From the NCBI RefSeq assembly GCF_022682495.2, contig NC_071389.1, positions 60,720,239 to 60,784,238 on the forward strand: a stretch of 64,000 bases of DNA, in the 5' to 3' direction. Positions 23,214 to 33,316 of the stretch are shown here, in pieces. How positions within the stretch are numbered: position 1 is the first letter of the stretch; every line of letters begins with the position of its first letter. The stretch comes from Desmodus rotundus. Taxonomy: Eukaryota > Chordata > Mammalia > Chiroptera > Phyllostomidae. The notes beneath the pieces were generated by a model, which saw nothing but the letters and a program-made list of their open reading frames with translations, was not told the DNA's origin and ran no database searches. The position numbers were made by a program, and so were the translations under genes.

Positions 23214-23693
23214 AGTTAATCTTTTCTACACTAAATAGAAAATAAACGCTCACAGCGCAAAGTTCAAACAAACTTGCAACCAAAAATGAAGCTAGTGCCA
23301 CATAAATTACCCGACAAGTAAGGCTATTCGCAAACTTAAGTTCTCTAAGATGTATATTAATAAAAACGCAACTACCAATTGGGAATGCGTTTATTTGGCA
23401 TCTACACCGAAAACTGCTGTATACAATGCCGGACATCAATAGGTATTCTGAAGAAATAGTAAAATTTTCCTTTATCTCCGCCTCGGATATCTTACAAAAC
23501 TTGTGACAGCGATCCGCGAAACCAGGACGAGTGAAAACTTGCACTGGAGACATCAAAGGGCTCGTGTCTAAGAACCGGGAGGACAACGTCGTGGGCTCAG
23601 CGAATATCTGCATCTGCAAGGCGAAGAGAAGCGCCGGACCACGATCACGATCGTGAACGAGGTTGTTTCCGCAGAGGCACAGGCGAGAACCAG

Positions 23694-23701
23694 CGACGTC
23701 A
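23694..23701. promoter_or_regulatory. CRE-like site CGACGTCA
   Basis: It is one base from the palindromic CREB/ATF consensus TGACGTCA and lies at the upstream edge of the CpG island. A functional role is inferred only. Confidence 0.4.
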
Positions 23702-24008
23702 CCTCACCAGGGATCTACCCCACCGTGCGGTGATCGCCGGCAGAGGCTGTGGGCAGAAGGCGGCCTTAGGCGGGGAGGGGTGGGGGAGCCGCCGCGATAC
23801 GGGGCACTAAGCGACGTAAGTCCCGGCACGGCTTCCTAGGGCGCCGCTTCAGGGCAATGGAGACTCGGGGCTCTCGGGGTGGCGCATCCGGACGCCAGCT
23901 CGGCCGACAACATCCGGCTCGGCGGGCCCCAGACCACCCAGTCCGGCCTCTCCCGGTCCGGCTCCGCCGGGTCGACCCCCACGGCCGGCCGGCCGCGTCC
24001 CGGGCCTG

Positions 24009-24022
24009 CACGTCACTTCCGG
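24009..24022. promoter_or_regulatory. CRE-half plus ETS-type site CACGTCACTTCCGG
   Basis: CGTCA overlaps or abuts ACTTCCGG, the consensus bound by ETS factors in many CpG-island promoters. It is about 350 bases upstream of the PRKACB start codon. Confidence 0.45.
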
Positions 24023-24088
24023 CACACGCGCTCGCGGGCGGAGGGGGACCGGCCCGGGCCCGCGCGCGGCGGCTCCGGGGCGCGCAGG

Positions 24089-24103
24089 AGGGCGGGGCGG
24101 GGG
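24089..24103. promoter_or_regulatory. Overlapping GC boxes (SP/KLF sites)
   Basis: The stretch 'gggcggggcggggga' contains two overlapping GGGCGG cores within the CpG island. Confidence 0.5.
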
Positions 24104-24366
24104 AAGGGGGAGTGTCTGCTGGCGGCCACCGGTCGGTCCCACGCCTGCTGCCGCCGCTGTATGTGCCGCCGCCGGGGCAGGGAAGTTCGCGGAAGCTCCG
24201 CGCTCAGAACCAGCCCGGTGCTCCCGCCGGTACTCAGGGCTCCAGCGCCCGGAGGACTCACCGCCCTGACCTGTGCTGAAGCGGGAGTTGCTTCTGCCTG
24301 TGGAGCGGCGGGGACAGCCCCAGCCCCCATTCCCCTCCCCGACCCCTTCTTTCTATCGCCCCAGTC

Positions 24367-24412
24367 ATGGGGAACGCGGCAACCGCCAAGAAAGGCAGCG
24401 AGGTGGAGAGCG
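24367..24412 (+). CDS. PRKACB: PRKACB first coding exon (Cbeta1 isoform), cAMP-dependent protein kinase catalytic subunit beta
   Basis: The exon encodes MGNAATAKKGSEVES plus the first base of the next codon, then a GTAAGT donor at 24,413-24,418. This matches the known Cbeta1 N-terminus and differs from PRKACA at several positions (for example T at residue 6 and V at 13). Gly2 is the N-myristoylation site of PKA catalytic subunits, and Ser11 (Ser10 in mature numbering) is a known phosphorylation site in this family. The start has a strong Kozak context (G at -3 and +4). The kinase phosphorylates serine and threonine targets after cAMP releases it from regulatory subunits. Only this exon lies in the window. 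The splice phase is 1. Reading on past the donor gives a false 80-codon frame. The alternative Cbeta2 first exon was not found. Confidence 0.96.
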
Positions 24413-24560
24413 GTAAGTCAAGGGCCGGGTCTGGGGACCCTCCGGACAGGCCGGCGTCGGGCGCCGGGCGCCCCTCTGGGTTGGTGCCTCGAGGCCGCGG
24501 GCATGGTCCAGGCCTCGCAGCCACGATCGGGAGCTGCTTGAGGGGGCCTTGGGGACCAGC

Positions 24561-26497
24561 TACCTTCCTCCTCTACCTTCCTCCTCTACCTCCCTTCCCC
24601 CAGGCGTGAGGGCTGGCCGCAAAGGGCCACTTGTAAAGAGGAGGGACCGAAGTGGTCCCCGCGATTCCCCTTCTCAATAGAGAGCGAGGGGAACTCAACT
24701 CATTCTGAAACACTTCCCCAGATACGGTTCGAATAAAGAAGTACCTGGTACCATCCCAGCCCTCGCTTTCCCCACCCCCACCCCTTCTTCGGGAGCCACA
24801 GGTAGTGCGGTGGACAGAATTGGCTCTTTTCCCTCCATCACCGTTGCATCCCAACCTTATCACCTAGCTCTCGCAGGTGACGTTAATCCTGAATGTGAAA
24901 CTATGTTTTAAAGATCCTCCCTCTTCAGAATAGGAATGGGAAATATGATAACACTAAACAGGCAACTTTGTCAACTAGAGATAAAAAAAAAAAAAGCAAT
25001 GCAGGCTTGTCTTTTCTTAGGACATTCAAGAATCTGCTACAACTTAAAGGTCACTGGGAGTTGAAGAACCTCCAGAATACCATGGATTTCTTCTAGATCT
25101 GAAAGTGCAGGAAGGCCACACTTTATATCAAACAGCAAAAAACAAAAAATAAACCATGAAAATTGAATTTTTGTACGGCTATACAGATATACAGTGAGGG
25201 TAAAAAAGTAATTTTCCTGCCACCTTCTAAGTTCCTCTAACTGGGCTAATAAATTAACATGAAACAGATCAACAGGAGAAAATCTCCAAGCTTCATACTG
25301 ACGTAGATTTGCGGGTACCATAAGACATGAAACCCGAAGACAAATTGGGCAGTTGAGGGTTATATGCCACTTCAGACAAAGAAGAACAAAGCAGGGGTCT
25401 GGGATTTCAAAGGGAAAGTGGGTAGTTTACAGGTAGCTGAAAAGAGCAAACATGTGGTAAACAAATAAATTCTTTCTGGGCCACCCAGAAACAGTGGGAC
25501 ATAGAGGGAAGTCTAACAAACAGGCTTTGCTACATTTCTCCCTGTCTGACACTTTTAGTTTATATTAAGATGCTAAGGTGATGCTGTTTTCCAGTAAGCA
25601 AGTTTTTCTATCTGAATTCCTATAGTCAGGTAAAGTAGGAGGGTCAAAGTTTCTCTCTGAGTCTTTTTTTGTTTATAACTAGTTTAAAATCTATATTCTA
25701 AAAGGCACATTTTGGAGTGGTGAAACTTTGGTCCCTCTCAATAAATAGTATATCAGGATTGTTGCGTAAAAAAATTTGTTTGCCTTTGTCAGGTTCAGCT
25801 CAGATTTTAAAACTCAGAATGACCAAATAACAAATCGTATTTGTTATATCACGAGGAGTAAATTACATCTTAGCACTTGAGGGAATGCCTGATAATTTAT
25901 TCCAGTTTGTATAAACAGTATCTTTTAATGTTTCTACGTTTGTAACATGTTTAAGGTGAACTTTGTAATTTAGCATGAAAGTCTTTTTCTTTTTCTTTTT
26001 TTGGTATCGATAAAGCAAAATTGATTTGGGAAGATTTAGTCATTCATTTTGTTTAAATAGTGAGACCAGATTTTATGGTGTATGTTTCACTAATAAGGGG
26101 TTGGTGTTAATTTTCAGGAGCTCCAGAAAAGTTGGGTGTACAATCATAGGAGTTATCAATGAACACACTTTAGTATGTGATCTGGAGATTTTAAAAAGCC
26201 ATTGTAGAGGTAGAACTTTTCATTATCTTTTTTCAATTGTACAAATGCAGTAACTAACTGTACTATATTATAAAATGTAAAGAATGCAGAAAGTGTTAAG
26301 AGTCACTTGTGCCTGATGAGTTGTCATTTTCCCTTTTAATTTAAAGCTGTATAAATTTAAGCTAAATCATGTGCTAATTGCATTACAAAAAGTGTGATTG
26401 GTAATTTAGTCATATCAGTGATTTTTATTAGCAAGTGCTGGCCTGTACAGTGGTTACATTTTTCATAATGATAGCAGACCCTTCTGTGACCTATATA
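24561..26497. other. Intron 5' part, mostly unassigned
   Basis: A CRE-like TGACGTTA occurs near 24,877. Text around 25,200-25,520 ('aattaacatgaaacagatc', 'gggccacccagaaacag') has an LTR-like look but no family is assigned. No coding is recognised; the 94-codon minus frame at 25,037-25,321 has no domain. Confidence 0.4.
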
Positions 26498-27120
26498 CAG
26501 TAGCCTCCCCTTATCGACAGTTTTGCTTTTTGTCAGTAACCCACGGTCAGTGGTATCCCAAAAATATTAAATGAAAAATTTCAGAAAAAAAGAGAAAATG
26601 ATTGATAAGTGTTAAATTTGTGCTTTTCTGAGTGGCATGGTGGAATTTTGCACCATCCCACTCCATCCTGCCCAGAACACGAACCATTCCTTCTGTTCAG
26701 CGCACTCACTGCGTGCATTTTGGTCATCAGGTTGACTGCAGTGATGCCAGTGCTTGTTGTCGAGTAACCTGTACAGCAGCCTAAAGCCGTGTCACAATAC
26801 TTAGGTCGTTCCCCTCACTTCATCTCATCACGTAGGCATTGTACCATCTCACGTTATCACAAGGGTGCATGTAGTATAATAAGATATTTTGAGAGAGGGA
26901 CCACATTCACCAAACTTTTATTATAGTATATTGTTATTATTTTTTATTTCTTTATTAGTTATTATTGTTAATCATTTTGTCTACTTTATCAATGTAACTT
27001 TATCCTAGATAGGTATGTATGGGAAAAAAACAGTATATATAGGGTTCAGTGCTACCCACAGTTTCGGGCACCCACTGGGGGTCTTGAGAATGTACACCCC
27101 GGGGATAGGGGAAACCACTG
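26498..27120 (+). mobile_element. Tigger-like (pogo) DNA transposon, TA target duplication
   Basis: The left end 'cagtagcctccccttatc' and right end 'ggataggggaaaccactg' are inverted repeats. TA flanks both sides (26,496-26,497 and 27,121-27,122). The interior shares 'aaaatattaaatgaaaaat' with the other two copies. It is internally deleted, with no transposase. Confidence 0.9.
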
Positions 27121-27843
27121 TATTTCTGTTATTAAGTGACCAAAGCGATTCTCCCCTAGAGGGTAATAATCTGAAGCTCATAGCTATGGGGTAATCTTGG
27201 ATATTTACCAAAAACAGAAGGGAAACATTAAATATTTACCTAAATATTTTTAAATTGTTCCAGTGAATAACTTATTTCCTAAGCTCTAACTATCAGTGAT
27301 ATCTTGGTACTTATGTTTCCCAGCTTTTTATGTAAATTTATTGATGGAAACCAATTGTCATTTTAGTACTTTGAATAAATCCTGTGAGGTGATAATAGAA
27401 AATATTAAATGATGTCTCATAGGGACAATTATTTGAAATACAACAGGTTGATCTGTTTGTGATTTTTATTTGGAGCAGTGTTATCAGGTGCGTGTTGCTG
27501 CTGTTCTACTATAGTGAACAAAGACATGTTATTGATATATCTTAAAATTTAATGAAAGAACTTTACCAATCATGTCTGTTTGTGTTTTTTTAATTACTCT
27601 TGAGAATATATACCTTTCAAAATGTAAATGTAGTTATTTAAACTTAAGTGGATACATAAAAGCATAAAGTTTTAGAAATATGAGTGATCTCAGAGATCAG
27701 CCTGTGTAATCATTCCATTTCAAAGCCAAAGAGCCTGACCTCTGAAGAAGGTGGAGTTGAGAACATACTATTAGTGATACCAGAGTTAGGAATAGAGTCT
27801 GGTGCCCTGACTCCATTCTGCATCACTAAATAATCTATTAATA

Positions 27844-28507
27844 TGAGGTCTGTCCAGAAGGTATCCAGCCATGTAATATGAAAAATAGAGACATTTATTG
27901 AAGAAGATACAAGAAACATTGTACATAGGACAGTAGGCCTCAGTCACCTTCAACACAGGTACCTTGGAATGTCACACAGCTCCCCCAATCACCCTCAGCT
28001 GCCCCGTTTTATTTTCCTGAATCTCATTGACAGTCTGAAATCTCTTCCTTTTCAAAGGTGATTTTAGTTTTGGGAAAAGCCAGAGTCACAGGGTGCCAAA
28101 TCTGGTCGGTAGGGTGCTGAATCACCTGAGTGATTTGATGTTTTGCCAAAAAAACTCTGCATGAGATGTGATGCATAGGCAGGCGCATTGTCGTGATGAA
28201 GCTGCCAATCACCAGTTGCCCATAGCTGTGGCCTTCTGAATCATCACGGAGGGATGTTCAAACTTAACACAATATTTGATGCATATCGTCGCTTTACCCG
28301 CTCAGTTATTTTGAATGCGATGGCCACACAGTACATATGCTCGCTCAACTGCATCTCCTCCCCACCCCACTGACTAGTACAGTGAAGTTGTCATTGTTCA
28401 CACATGCACATTCCAGTCCACTCTCCTTGGATGCCAGGTTACATCGATGTCGCACAAACTGTTCTCTTTATATTAACAATGGCTGGACTTTTTCCAGACA
28501 GACCTCA
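27844..28507 (-). mobile_element. Mariner-like element, 664 bp, transposase fragment on minus strand
   Basis: The left end 'tgaggtctgtccagaagg' and right end 'tttttccagacagacctca' are inverted repeats of about 28 bp. TA flanks both sides (27,842-27,843 and 28,508-28,509). The minus-strand frame at 28,024-28,212 contains 'FLAKHQITQVIQHP', close to the middle of a mariner transposase. The N-terminal half is missing and frames are broken. A second copy is at 63,185. Confidence 0.9.
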
Positions 28508-29191
28508 TACATATATTTTCAAAATGTCTACCAAGTATATTAGTTTCATTTGGGCATCCTGTGAGTAAAAGCTCAAGAAATTTTCTACCTAATGTTAAGA
28601 CAGAAAATGAACATATAAAAGTTAACCGAAAAGCAACATATGATAGGTGCTAACCTCAGAGAGAGTGAAGTTAGACCTCTGAAAACTACCAATAGGAAAA
28701 TGTTTGATTTGAAAAACTGATTTTAAAATATCAGGTTGATTGAGATTTGAGGTTTGATTCGGACTATGTTTCATATAGGTAACTCTGGAGCTTAATTCTA
28801 AAAATATTCCAGAAGACCGAAACTGGGCATAAAGATAACTGAGAACAGTCTTGGTTATCTTTGACAGCCTGGTGCCTATGTCATATTCTATTGAAACTTA
28901 TTCCTCTGCTATTAAAATTAAACATATTCTGAAGTGAGACTTAGAAGCTGGAGAGATTCCATTCTCATCTCTACAGTTTCAGGAGATAACATTAAGTTAG
29001 GCACCTGTTGTACTGTAGTGAACTAGGAATTTGTATCGGTATGTCTTAAAACCTAATGAAAGAATAACTCTTACCATTACATGCTTGTCTTGTGTATTTT
29101 TTAAAAATTGCTCTTGAAAATAAATATGTGCATTTCAAAATTTAAATGTAGCTGTTTAAACTTCATCTAATGTGCAAAAACATTAATGTTA

Positions 29192-29362
29192 GAAGGGAAA
29201 GGGTCAAGTCAAGGAACGTGTATAAAGGACCCATGGATAGAGACAACGGTGGGGGTGTTGGGAGAAGATTGAATGTGGAGGTGGGGGTGGGTAGGGCAGG
29301 GGAGAGTAATGGGGGAAAAATGGGGACAACTGTAATTGAACAGCAATAAAAAATTGTTAAAA
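29192..29362 (+). mobile_element. L1 3'UTR fragment
   Basis: The text 'ggacccatggatagagaca', 'gtgggggtgttggg' and 'ggggacaactgtaattgaac', then 'aataaaaaattgttaaaaag', is a bat L1 3'UTR and tail. It is severely 5'-truncated. Confidence 0.8.
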
Positions 29363-29810
29363 AGATATAAGTGATTATATAATATTCTAAGAAGTTTTAA
29401 GTTCTTGTCATTCAAAATTGTTTTAATTCCCTAGTCTCTCACTTTTCCTTTAGCCACAGTCACCAACATAAAAAAGACATGCCACTTACTTTACCCTGGT
29501 TGTGTTTTTGTTAGTTTGTTTATTTCATTAAAAAAATTATACCCCACAGTTTGCCTATGTGGCTTTATATTACACTCTCATGGCAAAGGTGTTAAGGCCT
29601 GTGGGTGAAGTGTTGGTAGGGATTTGGATGTAAATCCTCCCGTGGCTACAAGTGGTAGAGCCACACTGTGTAACCTAGTGTTTACATATGATCTTTGAAT
29701 GTTTTCCAGAGTATCTCTCTGTCTTAAGAACTTAAAGAGAATAGAAATTAATCAACATCACCAGTAGACTAGGTTCAAACAAAATGCAAGTTTCATAACA
29801 ACTACGTTTT

Positions 29811-29999
29811 TAATTTTTTTAATTGATTCTAGAGGGATGGGAAGGAAGTGAGGAAGAGGGAGAGAAACACTGATCGGTCACCTCTGGCATGCTCCCCAGC
29901 TGGGTACCAAACCCGCAACCCCGGCATGTTCCCTGACTGGGAAGCCACCTTTCAGTTCGCAGGACAACTCCCAGCCAATTGAGCCACACCAGCCAGGGT
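29811..29999 (-). repeat. Ves-type SINE with 16-bp target duplication
   Basis: The right end 'gagccacaccagccaggg' is the complement of the Ves head. Flanks 'ataacaactacgtttt' (29,795-29,810) and 'ataacagctacatttt' (30,000-30,015) are the target duplication. Confidence 0.95.
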
Positions 30000-30017
30000 A
30001 TAACAGCTACATTTTTT

Positions 30018-30250
30018 TGAAGGCTTACTATGTGCCAGGTTCTCTAAGTGCTTTGCATGAATAATTTCAGTCAATCTTTTTAATCCTGTGAAGTAGTTTA
30101 TTTATTTTTTTAAATTTTATAGTTGAGGAAATGGAGGGTCAAAAAGCCTAAATGACTTGCCTAAGGTTGCAGGTCTAGTAAGTCAAAGAGCAGCATTTGA
30201 ACCCAGGCAGCCTAGCTCCAGAACCTGAAATCCTAGCTACTGTGCCAAAT
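30018..30250 (-). repeat. MIR SINE, near full length
   Basis: The plus strand reads 'gcttactatgtgccagg', 'agttgaggaaatggaggg', 'atgacttgcctaaggttgc' and 'gcatttgaacccaggcagc', the complement of MIR in order. Confidence 0.9.
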
Positions 30251-31929
30251 AGCTCTGGACCCAGCGGAAGAGCTGGCTCGGAGACACATAGCTTAGACTT
30301 TACTTTGTTTCAGTTTATCATCAATTACAGAAAATTTGGTTGTTTCAATGGTGCCTTTTTGGGGATATATTAAATGAGAGTTGCTTTTTCCTCGTAGCAT
30401 TCTCTAGATTCAGTTTTTTCATCTGTACAATGAGCACAAAGGATTAAATTGCCTTGAAAGTCTTTTCAGATTCAATATGCTATAATTTCAAATTAAGCCA
30501 GATAAAATTAATTTTATATTCTGAAAATATTTATTACTATTTGGATTTCATTATTTTTGTAAACATACGCTTTTCCCTCCTGTTAAATAGCCAATCAAAA
30601 AATTAGTATTTGAACTTGTATTGATATTTTTAAAGTATTTGGAAACCTGCTTTTTGCCATAGTTGAGAATAGCACTGTTCGACATACTTTCTGCTGTGAC
30701 GGAAGTGTCCCTATCTGTGTTGTATAATGAGGCAGACACGAGCAGCATGTAACTATGGAGCACTTGAAATGTGACCAGGGCGACTGAGGAACTGAATTTT
30801 TAACTTATAGGTGGCTAATGGTATTTGGTATGTTGGACAGCACAGATGTAGAACATACCTGTCTTTACATAAAATAAAAATGCCAATGCATCATTCCATC
30901 ATTTGGGGGGAGGGTCCTCACAAGTGTGCGTAGATCAACAAAAATCTGAATTTGTCTTGTACTAGGAATTAACTTATTTCTTCAGCATTTTCTCTGAATA
31001 AGCATTTATAAGCTTAGTGAACAAATTATTATAGTTTAGTAATTTGTAAAGTTAATTGCAGAGTTAACTTTCTTATTGGGCTCTACTAGAATTAAAATTT
31101 TGTAGCTTTTAATACTGAATCTCAGTGAATATATTTTTATTGAAATTTTTGTAGATTTAAATGTTGATTAGGAACAAAGTGATCTCATAGCTTACTCATA
31201 TCTTTAAACCTTTCAATTATAGACTTTTTTAAAAATGAAAATGAGTAGCAGGTATTTGTTCTAACTCACCAGATTAACAGAAGTATTTAGGAATAGTCTT
31301 CCTTGGGTTAAAAAATACGAAAAAATAAGAAAAAGAATAAAAAAGTCAAAACAAACAGCAGTACTATCTCAATAATACATGCGTATTATCTCATCCAGTT
31401 CTGTGATTCATCTTGTGCATATTATCTACTTCATAAAATTATCTTCTGTTCAGGAACCATTTTTCTTGTTCTCCTGGTCAGTGACCTCCGCTTAGATGTA
31501 AAAGACTGCAGCTTTTCATCGCCAGCAGCAGGACGGTCAGAGGCGTGAAAGCCAGCGTAGGAACAAAGCAAGCCCTGGCTGAGCGGGAAAAGCTGCCCAT
31601 GAAAAGATCCTAGGAAAGACAGGGTAGCTATTCACATCCTGTCAGATAGTCAGGAGTTGACCGTAAACCCCATTCTGATATCCCATTGAATTAATAAAAT
31701 AAAACGGTGTAACTTACAAAATTATATATCTAGGTGACAATAAATGTTAGTACACATATGAGATCAGATTTCCTCAGAGGACATAAATATTGTCTTTAAT
31801 GGAAAAAAATTATCTTAAATAGAAAAATGTGGAATTTATGGGAGGTAAATATACCCAAGCCAATATATAATTTTGAGTATTTTATCTTAATTTTAAAAAT
31901 AATTCCTTCAGGAGTATCCTATATGGTTC
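30251..31929. other. Intronic AT-rich sequence, unassigned
   Basis: No repeat or coding is recognised with confidence. The stretch 31,440-31,620 is locally more GC-rich, but nothing can be named in it. Confidence 0.4.
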
Positions 31930-33095
31930 TTTTCTTTGTCCATGTATTCATTCATTTATTCCACATAATTGAGCTTCTAATACATGACAGATTCTAAGCA
32001 AGACTATGAAAAGAAAGATCGAACACTACCTGCTCCAGAGTGCCTGTATTCCAGAACGGGAAGAAAGACATGTCAACAAATTAATGAAGGAAAAAGAAAA
32101 AAAAAACAAAAAACAGTTGTTACAATGTTTTCATAGAAGTTCAGTGGGAGAACCTATTGGAAGTATGGTCATTTCTGCTGGGGTGGGGAGGGTGAGGTTC
32201 AAAATGACTTCAGAGAGGAGGTGAGCCCTGAGCAGAGCATTGCAAATGGTAAATGTTCAATAGCAGGACTGGTTGCAGGGGAAATGTGTTCTGAGTAGAG
32301 GGAGCACAGAGTGAGCAAAGATGCAGAGGAGAGAAACAGCATGGCATCTTCAGGAAAAGGAAGTAAGTTTTCCATTAGGACTACATGATAGAGGATGGGG
32401 TTTAGTGGTAGCGAAGAGGGGAGACTATGATAAAAGGTAAGACTGAAGATATGGATAGAGGCTATATAATGGAGTTTATCCCATAGACTACAGGTGGCAA
32501 ACACAAGGCCTGTGGCCCGAATCTGGCCCCCCACCTTGTTTCTACCCAGTGGCAGCGCCAGGCTCTTGCTTAACTGTGAAGGAGTAGCTACATTTACACA
32601 GTCCTAAAATTACATTCATCCCTTTGAAGGCAATCATGAGGCTGATGTGGCCCCTGATGAAAATGAGTTTGACACCCATGCCATGGACATTAGGGAACTA
32701 TTAGAGTCTTTGAAATAAGGGAGAGACATAAAAGTTGGTTTTAGAGGGATGGCTTTGGTGGTAATGTGAAGATGAGTCACCATGGAACAAGGTGGGTGGA
32801 ACAGGAAGATTAGAAGACTCCTACATGAGGGGCTTTTAGGGTCGGAATAAAGATGCTAGAGGTAAGGATCTAAAATGTGGGAAATTGGGGAAAGAAAAGT
32901 GAGCAGACTGTACTTAACTGATAGCATGTGGGGAGTTAGGAAAAGAAGGAATTAGAAATAACTCCCAAGTTTTTAGCTTCTGTATCTTCGTGGGTGGATT
33001 GTGATTCCAATAATGGAGTCAGAAATGAGTATAAGGGGAAGAGCAAATTTGGGGGCATATGGAACTCAGGGTGCCAGTGGCACTTTTGAGAAATG
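31930..33095 (-). repeat. L2 LINE fragment, minus strand (interrupted)
   Basis: It starts 'gtattcattcatttattcc' and 'attgagcttctaatacatg', the complement of the L2 3' end. It continues through 'gtgagccctgagcagagc' and 'aataactcccaagtttttagc' in L2 order. A hAT-like element at 32,489-32,680 interrupts it. Confidence 0.75.
32489..32680 (+). mobile_element. hAT-like non-autonomous element inside L2
   Basis: It begins 'tacaggtggcaaacacaagg' with 'gcccgaatctggcccccc' and ends 'aatgagtttgacacccatg'. The flanks 'ccatagac' and 'ccatggac' form an 8-bp duplication with one mismatch, typical of hAT insertion. It interrupts an L2. Confidence 0.7.
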
Positions 33096-33114
33096 ATATC
33101 TTACTGGTTATTTT

Positions 33115-33316
33115 AAATTAAAAAATTTTTATTTATTTTATTTTTAGAGGGGAAGGGAGGGAGAAAGAGAGGGAGAGACATCAATGTGTGCTTGCCGCTC
33201 ATGCACTCCTGGGGACCTGGTCCACAACCCAGGAATGTACCCTGACTGGGAATCGAACTAGTGACCCCTTGGTTCACAGGCCAACACTCAGTTCACTGAG
33301 CCACACCAGCCAGGGT
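33115..33316 (-). repeat. Ves-type SINE
   Basis: It has an A/T-rich tail on the left, 'gggagggagaaagaga', 'gactgggaatcgaact' (B-box complement) and the right end 'gccacaccagccaggg'. Confidence 0.93.

Larger units (their letters stand above)
23620..24560 (+). promoter_or_regulatory. PRKACB: CpG island promoter of PRKACB (Cbeta1)
   Basis: CpG dinucleotides rise sharply here against an AT-rich background and fall again inside the intron after about 24,560. The island covers the probable transcription start region, the 5'UTR and the first coding exon. No TATA box is obvious, as is usual for broadly expressed CpG-island genes. It holds a CRE-like site at 23,694, a CRE-half plus ETS-type site at 24,009 and GC boxes near 24,090. 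The exact start of transcription cannot be read from the sequence. Confidence 0.85.

Noticed and set aside
23188..23619. 143-codon minus-strand frame next to the CpG island, possible divergent gene
   Set aside because: Its C-terminal end runs into the Ves-type SINE, and no domain or conserved family is visible. A divergent non-coding transcript remains possible but the frame is not evidence for it.
23857..24541. Long overlapping frames in the CpG island (up to 220 codons)
   Set aside because: GC-rich DNA lacks stop codons, so long frames arise by chance on both strands. None resembles a known protein.
24413..24609. Continuation of the PRKACB frame past the first 15 codons
   Set aside because: It passes a consensus GTAAGT donor and no longer matches PKA; it is intron read-through.
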